Below are positions 24,355 through 32,126 of a DNA stretch of 36,537 nucleotides, in pieces. Position numbers and translations under genes: made by a program. Under the pieces are notes generated by a model. That model saw only the letters and a program-made list of their open reading frames with translations, was not told the origin of the DNA and made no database searches. Origin of the DNA: Anaerolineales bacterium (GTDB lineage Bacteria > Chloroflexota > Anaerolineae > Anaerolineales > Villigracilaceae); NCBI GenBank assembly GCA_022865905.1, contig JALHUM010000123.1:1-36537 (forward strand), read 5' to 3'. Every line of letters begins with the position of its first letter. The first letter of the stretch is position 1.

Positions 24355-25344
24355 ATGCCCCCACGTTCGCATGAAATGCAAGTATACGGCGGCATCAAAT
24401 TGTATGCCGGAACGGCCTCCCCGGAACTGGCTCAAAAGGTCGCTGACCACCTCGGCGAGGAGCTGTGCGGGCGGGACATCGTCCTTTTCCCCAACGACAA
24501 CTTGTTCGTCAAACTGCACGGCAGCGTGCGCGGCCAGGACGTATACGTTATCCAGACCACCTCCGCGCCTGTCCAGCGGAATCTGATGGAGCTTCTCATC
24601 ATGCTCCAGACGCTGCGGATGGATTCGGCGGCGCGGATCACCGCGGTCATCCCTTACTTGTGTTATGGACGCTCGGACAAAAAAGACCAGCCGCGCATCC
24701 CGATCACTTCCCGACTGGTGGCAGACATGATCGAGGTCGCCGGTGCGGATCGCTACATGACCCTCGACCCGCACGCCGGACAAGTCCAGGGCTTTTTCTC
24801 TATCCCCGGCGACGTACTGACCGCCTCACATCTCATTACCGATTATATCAACCAGAACATCCGGGCTGGCTTGAAAGACCCGGTCGTCGTGACCGTGGAC
24901 CTGGGCTATGCTAAAAAAGGCCGCAACATCGCTGCCGACATTAATGTTCCCATTGCTTTCATCGAGAAGCGCCGCGCGGCCAACGACGCCAACGCCGAGG
25001 CGCTCACCATTATCGGCAGCGTCAAAGACCGGGATGTCATCCTGGTAGATGACGAAATTGATACCGGCGGTTCGGCGGCACAGGCCGTCCATCTCGTCAA
25101 AGACAGCGGCGCACGGCGCATGTACGTCGTCTTTATCCATCCGGTCTTCTCGGCGAACGCCGCCGAACGACTGGCCGCCCTGCAGGTGACCGAATTCATC
25201 ACCACCGACTCCGTCCCCATCCCGCCTGAAAAGCGCGCCCTGCTGGGCAATCGGCTGACAGTCCTTTCGGTCGCGTCGCTGCTGGGCGAGGTCATCCGCC
25301 GCGCCCACGAGGGTCGCAGCGTAGGTGAGATGTTCAACGAGTAG
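24355..25344 (+). CDS. prs: Ribose-phosphate pyrophosphokinase
   Basis: Makes PRPP from ribose 5-phosphate and ATP for nucleotide, His and Trp synthesis. The product of 329 residues has LFPNDNLFVKLHGSVRGQDVYV, YLCYGRSDKKDQPRIPITSR, TLDPHAGQVQGFF and the PRPP loop VDDEIDTGGSAA. It differs slightly from classical Prs (DPH.GQVQGFF and the loop are kept). ATG 24355 is preferred to an upstream in-frame codon at 24325, which lies in the GNAT gene. Confidence 0.92.
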   Translation: MPPRSHEMQVYGGIKLYAGTASPELAQKVADHLGEELCGRDIVLFPNDNLFVKLHGSVRGQDVYVIQTTSAPVQRNLMELLIMLQTLRMDSAARITAVIPYLCYGRSDKKDQPRIPITSRLVADMIEVAGADRYMTLDPHAGQVQGFFSIPGDVLTASHLITDYINQNIRAGLKDPVVVTVDLGYAKKGRNIAADINVPIAFIEKRRAANDANAEALTIIGSVKDRDVILVDDEIDTGGSAAQAVHLVKDSGARRMYVVFIHPVFSANAAERLAALQVTEFITTDSVPIPPEKRALLGNRLTVLSVASLLGEVIRRAHEGRSVGEMFNE

Positions 25345-25378
25345 TGTCCACTCAATTAATTTTTTCAAGGAGGAACCC

Positions 25379-25846
25379 ATGAAAGGCAACGACAAGATTA
25401 TCGAAAAACTGAATGCCCTGCTGGCCGACGAACTGACGGCCGTCAACCAGTATATCGTGCACTCGGAGATGTGCGCCAACTGGGGCTATGACAAGCTCCA
25501 CACGGTCTTCGAAAAGCGCGCCATTGATGAGATGAAGCACGCCGAAAAGCACATTGCGCGCATCCTCTTCCTGGAGGGACGGCCAATTGTCAGCAACCTG
25601 AACAAGATCAACATTGGGCCGGATGTCGAGACGCAGCACAAGAGCGATTGGGCTGCCGAGGAAGGCGCGATCAAAGCCTACAACGATTCCGTCCGCCTGG
25701 CCGTCGAACTCGGCGACAACGGGACGCGTGAAATGCTGGAGGCGATCCTCAAGGATGAGGAAGATCACATTGACTGGATCGAAGCCCAACTCGACCAGAT
25801 CAAGCAGATGGGCGTCCAGCCGTATCTGTCCGAGCAGATTTCGTAA
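25379..25846 (+). CDS. bfr: Bacterioferritin
   Basis: The 155-residue iron-storage protein has the four-helix di-iron ligands in LLADELTAVNQYIVHSEMC, EKRAIDEMKHAEKHIARI and EAILKDEEDHIDWIEAQL. The heme-ligand methionine position near 52 is not obvious: the helix reads IDEMKHAEKH, so a Met is present there. AAGGAGG lies seven bases before ATG 25379. It stores iron in a 24-mer shell in the cytosol. Confidence 0.92.
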   Translation: MKGNDKIIEKLNALLADELTAVNQYIVHSEMCANWGYDKLHTVFEKRAIDEMKHAEKHIARILFLEGRPIVSNLNKINIGPDVETQHKSDWAAEEGAIKAYNDSVRLAVELGDNGTREMLEAILKDEEDHIDWIEAQLDQIKQMGVQPYLSEQIS

Positions 25847-25857
25847 TCCTCGCTTGG

Positions 25858-25876
25858 GCGGGGTTTCAGACCCCGC
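25858..25876. terminator. Small GC hairpin between bfr and mutM
   Basis: GCGGGGT (25858-25864) pairs with ACCCCGC (25870-25876). There is no T-run; it may be a repeat or a weak terminator. Confidence 0.35.
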
Positions 25877-25885
25877 ACAGAACAT

Positions 25886-26746
25886 ATGCCTGAACTCCCC
25901 GAAGTCGAGACCATCGTCCGCGCGTTGCGCCCGGCCCTGGTCGGCAAGACGATTCTCTCTGCTGACCTGCTCTGGAAGCGCACCCTGGCCGCGCCCTCCC
26001 CTGAGGCGTTTAAAAAGCGTATCAAAGGTCAGCAAATCCTATCGGTTTCACGTCGAGCCAAATTTTGCAACTTTCAACTTTCAACCCTTCGAGAACCTCA
26101 CCTGTACCTGCGGCACTGGCGCAGGCAGGGCAAGCCATTCAACCTTCTTGTCCACCTGCGCATGAGCGGCGCTCTCCTGGTCAAAGAAGGTGCTTTTACG
26201 CCTGCAAAGCACGACCGCCTGGTCTTGACCCTTTCGGACGATCTCTCCTTGATCTTCAACGATGCGCGCAAATTCGGGCGCGTCTGGCTGACTGCGGACC
26301 CGGACGAGGTGCTGGGCGACCTCGGGCCGGAGCCGCTCGATCCATCCATCACGCCGCAAGCATTCTACGAACGCCTGCACGGGCGTCGTCGCCAGCTCAA
26401 GCCGCTTCTGCTCGACCAGAGCTTCATAGCCGGCCTGGGCAACATCTATACCGACGAGGCCCTGCACATGGCGCGTCTTCATCCGCTGGCACAATCGGAT
26501 TCAGTTACGCCGGAGCAGGCCGAGGGTCTATGGCGAGCCGTGCGCGCGGTGCTCGAAGAGGGCATTCGCAGCAACGGCGCCAGCATTGACTGGGTCTATC
26601 GCGGCGGTGAATTCCAAGATCACTTTCGCGTCTATGGGCGACATGGGGAACCCTGTCCGGTCTGCGGGGCGAAGATTGAGCGCATGGTGATTGGTCAGCG
26701 CGGGACGCATTTCTGTCCGAACTGTCAGCCGCTCGAGGGAGATTGA
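25886..26746 (+). CDS. mutM: Formamidopyrimidine-DNA glycosylase (MutM/Fpg)
   Basis: This 286-residue base-excision repair enzyme removes 8-oxoguanine. It has the catalytic N-terminus MPELPEVETIVRAL (Pro2, Glu3), LVHLRMSG, NDARKFGR, QSFIAGLGNIYTDEAL and the C-terminal zinc finger CPVCG...FCPNC. Between SRRAKF and LLVHLRMSG there are about 20 extra residues (CNFQLSTLREPHLYLRHWRR) encoded by a stretch with the tandem CAACTTT repeat. The catalytic parts are intact. Confidence 0.93.
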   Translation: MPELPEVETIVRALRPALVGKTILSADLLWKRTLAAPSPEAFKKRIKGQQILSVSRRAKFCNFQLSTLREPHLYLRHWRRQGKPFNLLVHLRMSGALLVKEGAFTPAKHDRLVLTLSDDLSLIFNDARKFGRVWLTADPDEVLGDLGPEPLDPSITPQAFYERLHGRRRQLKPLLLDQSFIAGLGNIYTDEALHMARLHPLAQSDSVTPEQAEGLWRAVRAVLEEGIRSNGASIDWVYRGGEFQDHFRVYGRHGEPCPVCGAKIERMVIGQRGTHFCPNCQPLEGD

Positions 26747-26748
26747 CT

Positions 26749-27372
26749 ATGGTATGGAATCTCGCAACGATTGGCCTACTCCTGGCGGTGCTGATCTTTG
26801 GTTACTTGATCGGCTTGCTGGAGGCCAGACTGAGAATCTCCAAGAAAGAAGGGCGGCCCGCCAAGCCACCTGCAGATGAAGCTCTTCCATCCCTGGAGGG
26901 CGAGATCGAGGTCTTGCGTGCTTGGCGTACCCGCGCCGGGAAACTGGGTCTGGAGATGGGCGGCCAAAGAATTGAGGGCAAGGAAATGTTGCAGCCCGAA
27001 CAGCATCGCAGGTTGGTCAATCTCCTGCTCGAACTGCGTCCCTGGCTGGAGGCCGCGCCAGATTTGCCGCCTGCTCGCTCCGGCCAGGAACAGCCAGCCA
27101 AGCCGCCTATCCCAGCCAAAACCAAAGAGCCAAAGGTAGAACAACCTGCCGTGGCCGCCTTCAGCATCGTGGCGCAAATTGACCAGATCCTGCAGGACAG
27201 GCTGACCGGCACGCCACTGGCAGGCAGAGGCATTCACTTGCAGGAATCGCCTGAAGGGGGCGTGATGGTTTGGGTTGGATTACAGCGTTTCGAGGGGATA
27301 GATGCCGTACTTGACCCGGAGGTCAAAGCCGCCATCCGGCAGGCTGTGGAAGCGTGGGAAAAGAAGCCGTAA
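26749..27372 (+). CDS. Membrane-anchored protein of unknown function (207 aa)
   Basis: One N-terminal helix (LATIGLLLAVLIFGYLIGLLEARL) is followed by a charged region, a helical segment (EIEVLRAWRTRAGKLGLEMGG), a Pro/Lys-rich linker and a small C-terminal domain (SIVAQIDQILQDRL ... GVMVWVGLQRFEGIDAVLDPEVKAAIRQAVEAWEKK). The ATG at 26749 is two bases beyond the mutM stop. No family recognised. The C-terminal domain should be cytoplasmic. Confidence 0.65.
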   Translation: MVWNLATIGLLLAVLIFGYLIGLLEARLRISKKEGRPAKPPADEALPSLEGEIEVLRAWRTRAGKLGLEMGGQRIEGKEMLQPEQHRRLVNLLLELRPWLEAAPDLPPARSGQEQPAKPPIPAKTKEPKVEQPAVAAFSIVAQIDQILQDRLTGTPLAGRGIHLQESPEGGVMVWVGLQRFEGIDAVLDPEVKAAIRQAVEAWEKKP

Positions 27373-27378
27373 TAAAAT

Positions 27379-27413
27379 TTGCTCGGCCGGGGGATAAGCC
27401 CACGACCGAGCCG
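27379..27413. terminator. Terminator hairpin between convergent genes
   Basis: GCTCGGCCG near 27381-27389 pairs with CGACCGAGC near 27403-27411 with one mismatch. The genes on either side converge on it. T-runs are short. Confidence 0.45.
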
Positions 27414-27423
27414 GTTTCACCGA

Positions 27424-29058
27424 TTAGGCCTTCGGCAGGCTTTTTACCAAATACAATTTCCCTCTTTCAAACCCGCGTTCGAGATAATACCGGCGCGTCC
27501 CTACCGCAGCAATAACTGCCATGCGGTGGAAGCCGCGCCTTCGGGCGATCTTCTCCGCCACCTCAAGCAGCCGCGTGCCGAGACCCGTGTGCTGCGCGGC
27601 TCCATTCCCTTCTTCTCCCACCGGCAGCGATTGGCCGTAAACGTGTACTTCGCGAACGATGGCCGCGTCATCTAGGTCGCCCAATCCTGTAGAAGGCGAA
27701 TCCACATTCGGCAAGCAGAGTCGCAGGAACCCGGCGATCTTATCCTCCGGCGTTACGAATGATAGAAAATGCTCCTCCGCGCCGTCTGCGGGATAGGCCA
27801 GATCATCCAACTCCAACGCGCTTGTCTCTACAGCTTGCTCGCGCACCTCCCGGCAGCGGATGCAATTACAGCGCGTCCCGCGCCGTCGTAGCTCGGCGTG
27901 AACATCCTGCCGCAAGCTGGTACGTTTATTCCCTGCCACCACGTGTGTCGAAGGTATATCGCGGACCACGCGGTTAACGCGGCAATAACGCGGGATGGCC
28001 GGCTTAAGGTCTGCAATCAGCGCTACCAGTTCTTCCTGCGTGTATGGCTGATATTTGCCGCGTCGCCAGTATTCATACAACGGGGCATTTTCCAGCAATT
28101 GCGTCGGGTAAATCTTGATCTCGTCGGGACACAGTCCCTCCCACAGGCGAGGAAAATCGGCGCGGTCGGTATCGAGCGTCGCGCCCAGCAGGTTGGGCAT
28201 CCAGTGCAGGACGATCTTGAACCCGGCCGCGCGCAGCAATGCGACGGCGCGATGCGTCTCGGCAGCGGTATGTCCGCGCGCATTGATTTCCAGGATGTGA
28301 TCGTCCAGGCTCTGCGCGCCCATCTGCACCTTCGTCACGCCCAGGTGGCGGAACCAGGCCAGCTCATCCGGGGTGATCTCGTCCGGGCGAGTCTCGACGA
28401 CCAGGCCGACGTTGCGGTGCGGGGCGGTTTCGTTGATGAGATGTACCGGACCTATCCCCCCTGTGTCCCCCCTTCCCTGTAGGGAAGGGGGGAGCGGGGG
28501 GTTAGGTCCATTCAACGCCTTAAAGCACTGAATTACAAACCATTCCTGGTAGTCGCGCCGATAGTAAGACCACGTGCCACCCAGGATGAGCAGCTCGACC
28601 TTATCGGTTGGGTGGCCGATCGACTCAAGCGCTTCGAGCCGCGAGCGCACCTGCGCGTACGGGTCGAAGTCGTGTTCGACGGCGCGCATCGCTCCCGGCT
28701 CGTCCGAGAGATAACTCTTGGGCATGTGCGCTTCGTCAGGACAAAAAATGCACTGGCCGGGGCAGGGATAGGGCTTGGTCAGCACGGTGACAGTGGTCAC
28801 GCCGGAGAGCGTCCGCACCGGCTTGAGGCGGATGCGCGCCAGCAGGGACGGGTCGGCTTGCCAGGCGCCGCTCTCGACCAGTTGGTTGTACGCTGCCACC
28901 AACACCGACTTGCTGATGTGTCCCCCTTTTACCGGATGCCGCCGCACCGCCTCGGCCACCGGGCGTCCGCCGCGCACGTCATCGAGCACCAGGCGCGCCA
29001 GAGCCAGCTTTTCGGGCGTGAGAGTGCGGAGTTGTTGGAAGGTGCTTTTCTTGACCAT
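27424..29058 (-). CDS. Elp3-family radical SAM/acetyltransferase (tRNA U34 modification)
   Basis: The 544-residue bacterial Elp3 puts the carboxymethyl-type group on wobble U34 of tRNA using acetyl-CoA and SAM. Motifs: PYPCPGQCIFCPDEAHMP with the Fe-S cysteines C99, C103 and C106; LELLILGGTWSYY-like core; VVETRPDEI; KIYPTQLLENAPLY; the CNCIRCREV zinc-site region; and a C-terminal GNAT domain (GLGTRLLEVAEKIARRRGF). Residues about 184-203 (NPPLPPSLQGRGDTGG) are encoded by a palindromic repeat inserted in frame. It is divergent from the methyltransferase, with 17 bases between start codons. Confidence 0.92.
   Translation of the reverse strand: MVKKSTFQQLRTLTPEKLALARLVLDDVRGGRPVAEAVRRHPVKGGHISKSVLVAAYNQLVESGAWQADPSLLARIRLKPVRTLSGVTTVTVLTKPYPCPGQCIFCPDEAHMPKSYLSDEPGAMRAVEHDFDPYAQVRSRLEALESIGHPTDKVELLILGGTWSYYRRDYQEWFVIQCFKALNGPNPPLPPSLQGRGDTGGIGPVHLINETAPHRNVGLVVETRPDEITPDELAWFRHLGVTKVQMGAQSLDDHILEINARGHTAAETHRAVALLRAAGFKIVLHWMPNLLGATLDTDRADFPRLWEGLCPDEIKIYPTQLLENAPLYEYWRRGKYQPYTQEELVALIADLKPAIPRYCRVNRVVRDIPSTHVVAGNKRTSLRQDVHAELRRRGTRCNCIRCREVREQAVETSALELDDLAYPADGAEEHFLSFVTPEDKIAGFLRLCLPNVDSPSTGLGDLDDAAIVREVHVYGQSLPVGEEGNGAAQHTGLGTRLLEVAEKIARRRGFHRMAVIAAVGTRRYYLERGFERGKLYLVKSLPKA
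28451..28506. repeat. Palindromic repeat inside the elp3 coding region
   Basis: CCCCCCTTCCCT (28467-28478) and AGGGAAGGGGGG (28481-28492) are perfect arms. An outer pair, CCTATCCCCCC (28451-28461) with GGGGGGTTAGG (28496-28506), matches at 10 of 11 positions. The element keeps the elp3 frame open and adds about 18 residues. Confidence 0.75.
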
Positions 29059-29063
29059 CGCAG

Positions 29064-29069
29064 TATAAT
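29064..29069 (+). promoter_or_regulatory. -10 box with leaderless start of the methyltransferase
   Basis: TATAAT ends six bases before ATG 29076, so the mRNA should begin at or beside the start codon. The space upstream also holds the elp3 start on the other strand. Confidence 0.5.
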
Positions 29070-29075
29070 CAGAGC

Positions 29076-29804
29076 ATGGATTCAGCTACAGCCGTTCGGC
29101 TGCTCGATCTGAATAAACAATTCTACCAGACCTTCGGGCGTGAATTTTCTTCCACGCGGCAGCGCCTCCAGCCCGGCGTGTTGCGGGTGTTGGACAGGTT
29201 GACTGGCGATGAATCTATCCTCGACCTGGGCTGCGGCAATGGTGAACTGGGCCGCGAACGGATGCGGCGCGGGCACCGCGGTCCTTATACAGGGCTGGAC
29301 TTCAGCCTGCTGCTACTCGAAGTCGCCCGCCATGGTTGGGAAGACGCTCCGGCGACGTTTATTCGCGCTGATTTAACAACCGCAGATTGGGAAAAGCGGG
29401 TCGTCTCATCAACGAACCAACCTTTTGATCTGGTAACAGCCTTTGCCGTGCTGCATCACATTCCAGGCCAGGATGTGCGGTTGAATATTTTGAACAAGGT
29501 GCGCGGACTGTTGCGCGAAGGCGGACATTTCATCCATTCCGAGTGGCAATTCTTGCACAGTGAAAAGCTCAAATCACGCATTCAGTCGTGGGAAGATGCG
29601 GGGCTTTCGCCGGAAGCTGTGGATTTCGGCGATTACCTGCTCGACTGGCGCAGCGGCGGGCGCGGTCTGCGCTACGTGCACCACTTCGACGAGGCGGAGT
29701 TGAACGCCCTGGCCGCGGCGAGCAGGTTCCGGGTCCAGGAAACGTTCTACGCCGACGGCGAGGGAGGTAGATTAGGGTTGTATCAGGTTTGGGAGGTCGT
29801 ATGA
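29076..29804 (+). CDS. Class I SAM-dependent methyltransferase (possibly Trm9-like)
   Basis: The 242-residue protein has ESILDLGCGNGELGRERMR (SAM motif I), PYTGLDFSLLLLEVAR (motif II), FDLVTAFAVLHHIPG (motif IV) and LLREGGHFIHSEW. The arrangement of motif IV plus downstream Arg resembles Trm9, the enzyme that methylates the Elp3-made carboxymethyl group on tRNA U34. The divergent elp3, 17 bases away, makes that link attractive. It remains an inference: many class I enzymes share these motifs. Its stop overlaps the next ATG by four bases. Confidence 0.75.
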   Translation: MDSATAVRLLDLNKQFYQTFGREFSSTRQRLQPGVLRVLDRLTGDESILDLGCGNGELGRERMRRGHRGPYTGLDFSLLLLEVARHGWEDAPATFIRADLTTADWEKRVVSSTNQPFDLVTAFAVLHHIPGQDVRLNILNKVRGLLREGGHFIHSEWQFLHSEKLKSRIQSWEDAGLSPEAVDFGDYLLDWRSGGRGLRYVHHFDEAELNALAAASRFRVQETFYADGEGGRLGLYQVWEVV

Positions 29805-30571
29805 AAACGAAAGATGAAATCGTCACCAACTGGCTGCCGCGCTACACCGGCATTCCGCTGGAAGAGATCAGTAAATACATCCTGCTGGTCAACTTCGAGA
29901 ATTACCTGCACCTGTTTGCCGACATGCACGGCGTGTCGATTCGCGGGCACGAAAAGCCGATGCCCAACGCCACGGCCAACGGCATCACGATAATCAACTT
30001 TGGCATGGGCAGCGCCAACGCCGCCACCGTCATGGACCTGCTCTCGGCTATCAAGCCAAAGGCCTGCCTGTTCCTGGGCAAGTGCGGCGGGTTGAAGAAG
30101 AAGAACAAGCTGGGCGATTTGATCCTGCCCATCGCAGCCCTGCGCGGCGAGGGGACTTCCAACGACTACTTTCCACCCGAGGTGCCGGCCCTGCCGGCCT
30201 TCAACTTGCAAAAAGCTGTCTCGACCACCATCCGCAACTACCACCGCGACTACTGGACCGGCACGGTCTACTCGACCAACCGCCGCGTCTGGGAGCACGA
30301 CGAGGAGTTCAAGAGCTACCTGCGCCGCATCCGGGCCATGGCCGTGGATATGGAGACGGCCACGATTTTCATCACCGGCTTCTATAACAAGATTCCCAGC
30401 GGCGCGCTGCTGCTGGTCTCCGACCAGCCAATGATCCCGGAGGGCGTCAAGACCGCCGCATCCGACGAGAAGGTGACGCAAGAATACGCCGATCTGCACC
30501 TGCGCATCGGCATCGATTCGCTCAGCGAGATCATCAACGACGGGTTGACTGTCAAGCACTTACGGTTTTAG
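29801..30571 (+). CDS. AMP nucleosidase (phosphorylase-like fold)
   Basis: The product has 256 residues with ITIINFGMGSANAATVMDLL, CLFLGKCGGLKKKNKLGDLILP, and AVDMETATIFITGF with the catalytic acidic residue of the MTA/SAH-nucleosidase fold. GMGSANAA and KCGGL are typical of short AMP nucleosidases that split AMP into adenine and ribose 5-phosphate. A related nucleoside phosphorylase is the alternative. GGGAGG precedes ATG 29801; it is coupled to the methyltransferase. Confidence 0.82.
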   Translation: MKTKDEIVTNWLPRYTGIPLEEISKYILLVNFENYLHLFADMHGVSIRGHEKPMPNATANGITIINFGMGSANAATVMDLLSAIKPKACLFLGKCGGLKKKNKLGDLILPIAALRGEGTSNDYFPPEVPALPAFNLQKAVSTTIRNYHRDYWTGTVYSTNRRVWEHDEEFKSYLRRIRAMAVDMETATIFITGFYNKIPSGALLLVSDQPMIPEGVKTAASDEKVTQEYADLHLRIGIDSLSEIINDGLTVKHLRF

Positions 30572-30586
30572 CCACAGACACTTTCA

Positions 30587-30614
30587 CCCCGTTCGGGCCG
30601 GGAGCCCGCCGGGG
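30587..30614. terminator. Nested GC hairpin after the nucleosidase gene
   Basis: CCCCG (30587-30591) pairs with CGGGG (30610-30614), and GGGC (30595-30598) with GCCC (30604-30607). There is no T-run, so the terminator call is weak. Confidence 0.35.
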
Positions 30615-30678
30615 CGAGACGGCCTGCTGCAAGTGCAGGTGTAAACGCAGATAAACACGGATAAACCAAGAGTCTTTT

Positions 30679-31443
30679 ATGCTTATCGCCATCACCCGCC
30701 ATGTCAGCCCGGCCATCGGCAAGTGTGAACTGACCCATCTGGAGCGCCAGCCAATTGACCTAGCTGTAGCGCGCGCCCAGCATCGTCAGTATGAGGCAGC
30801 TCTCAAGTCCCTGGGCGTAGACGTTCACCCGCTGCCCGCCGAAGTGGACCTCCCAGACTCGGTTTTCGTCGAGGATATTGCAATTGTAGTAGACGAGGCG
30901 GCGATCATTACTCGACCTGGAGCCGATTCGCGCAAACCTGAGACCGAGTCCATCGCCAAAGCCCTGGCCCCCTATCGAAAGCTGTTCTACATCCAGGCTC
31001 CCGGCACGCTGGATGGCGGCGACGTACTGACGGTCCGCAAAGATATTTATGTTGGGCAGAGCAGCCGGAGCAACCAGGCAGCCATCGAGCAGATGGGAGC
31101 TTTCCTCGCCTCGTTTGGTTACACCGTCAAAGGCGTGAAGGTGAGTGGCTGTCTACATCTGAAGTCGGCGGTCACGCAGGTGGCAGCAGATACGTTGCTC
31201 GTCAATCCAGCCTGGGTGGGTAAGGAAAATTTCCCCGGCATGAAATTCATCGATGTAGAACCATCCGAGGCCTACGCTGCAAATGCGGTGCTGGTCGGCA
31301 AGACGGTGCTTTACCCATCCTCCTATCCCAAGACGCGCCTGCGGCTGGAAGAGGCGGGGATTCGTCTAGTCATCGTGGAGGCTTCGGAATTAGCCAAGGC
31401 CGAGGGCGCGGTGACGTGCTGTTCGTTGATATTCAAAGTGTAG
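30679..31443 (+). CDS. Dimethylarginine dimethylaminohydrolase-type amidinohydrolase
   Basis: The 254-residue protein has LPDSVFVEDIAIV (substrate Asp/Glu), GTLDGGDVL, SGCLHLKSAVT with the catalytic His, and EGAVTCCSLIF with the catalytic Cys near 247. This is the pentein fold of DDAH and arginine deiminase. Length matches the short DDAH type better than full-length arginine deiminase (about 400). Substrate could be methylated arginine or another guanidine. It sits alone between hairpins and the ars operon. Confidence 0.88.
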   Translation: MLIAITRHVSPAIGKCELTHLERQPIDLAVARAQHRQYEAALKSLGVDVHPLPAEVDLPDSVFVEDIAIVVDEAAIITRPGADSRKPETESIAKALAPYRKLFYIQAPGTLDGGDVLTVRKDIYVGQSSRSNQAAIEQMGAFLASFGYTVKGVKVSGCLHLKSAVTQVAADTLLVNPAWVGKENFPGMKFIDVEPSEAYAANAVLVGKTVLYPSSYPKTRLRLEEAGIRLVIVEASELAKAEGAVTCCSLIFKV

Positions 31444-31548
31444 GGGCAAAGGCAGTGAAAAGTAACCCGTGATCAGTTCCGGTCAGTAGGGGACATTTAG
31501 CACCCTTCAACGTGATATTCTCCACTAATCCAGGCTGCCTTCAGGGAA

Positions 31549-31554
31549 TATAAT
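31549..31554 (+). promoter_or_regulatory. -10 box of the ars operon, leaderless arsR
   Basis: TATAAT ends six bases before the GTG at 31561, so transcription starts at about the start codon. The box overlaps the operator palindrome by two bases. Confidence 0.55.
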
Positions 31555-31576
31555 ATATTCGTGGCGACGAATATAT
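31553..31576. promoter_or_regulatory. ArsR operator palindrome overlapping the start codon
   Basis: ATATATTCGT (31553-31562) and ACGAATATAT (31567-31576) are perfect 10-base arms around GGCG. They cover the end of the -10 box, the transcription start and the first codons of arsR. ArsR/SmtB proteins bind such 12-2-12-like A/T-rich palindromes, so bound repressor would block initiation directly. Confidence 0.75.
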
Positions 31577-31917
31577 CTTCCGTTGAAGAAGTAGCATTCC
31601 TCCTGCAAACCATCGGCCAACCTGCCCGGATGCAAATCCTGCTGGCTATCGGCCAGGGCGAGACGTGCGTCTGCCACCTGGAAGCCACCTTCGGCTGGCG
31701 GCAGGCGTACCTCTCCCAGCACCTGATGGCCCTGCGCAAGGCGGGCATCCTTTTGGCGCGCCGCCAGGGACGGTATATCCATTACCGGATGGCGAACCCA
31801 GCCTTTCTTGATCTCATCTACCAGGCAGCACAAATCCAGAGCACGACCCTGCCCGAACTGGCCCCTTCGCCGGGGTGCGGCTGTCCGAACTGCCGATGCA
31901 AGCGGGAAAAAACATGA
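31561..31917 (+). CDS. arsR: ArsR/SmtB-family metalloregulator
   Basis: The 118-residue winged-helix repressor has IGQPARMQILLAIGQGETCVCHLE, with Cys36 and Cys38 at the classical alpha-3 arsenic site. The recognition helix is WRQAYLSQHLMALRKAGIL, the wing is RRQGRYIHYRM, and a cysteine-rich tail reads CGCPNCRC (Cys106-113), which can add metal ligands. It starts with GTG inside its own operator, pointing to tight autoregulation. It heads the operon ending in ACR3, so arsenite (or antimonite) is the likely inducer. Confidence 0.9.
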   Translation: MATNISSVEEVAFLLQTIGQPARMQILLAIGQGETCVCHLEATFGWRQAYLSQHLMALRKAGILLARRQGRYIHYRMANPAFLDLIYQAAQIQSTTLPELAPSPGCGCPNCRCKREKT

Positions 31918-32060
31918 AGAAAGCCCTTCAGGTAGCCTTGGAAGATTCCGACGTAATCGAGTTGATGCGCATCCTCTTGGATGAAGACGCCGAGGGCACT
32001 TTGATATTCCTGCAAACGCACTTCAAAGGCAAAGCCCGCGAACTGCTCGAAGGCGGCTGA
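31914..32060 (+). CDS. Small 48-aa protein of the ars operon
   Basis: ATG 31914 overlaps the arsR stop in ATGA, so it is translated by coupling. The product MKKALQVALEDSDVIELMRI continues with LLDEDAEGTLIFLQTHFKGK and is acidic and helical with no cysteines. No family is recognised. It may be a small adaptor or a regulator partner of ArsR. Confidence 0.6.
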   Translation: MKKALQVALEDSDVIELMRILLDEDAEGTLIFLQTHFKGKARELLEGG

Positions 32061-32066
32061 AAGGTA

Positions 32067-32126
32067 ATGATTGAAGTGCCCGGGAAAGGCGCTCAACAGA
32101 TCTCTGGAAATCTGTTCAAGAAATGA
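32067..32126 (+). CDS. Possible 19-aa coupled ORF
   Basis: ATG 32067 is preceded by AAAGG and encodes MIEVPGKGAQQISGNLFKK, ending in a TGA that overlaps the next gene's ATG (ATGA). It could serve only to bring ribosomes to the Fe-S gene, which has no Shine-Dalgarno of its own. It could also be the decayed N-terminus of that gene. Confidence 0.3.
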   Translation: MIEVPGKGAQQISGNLFKK

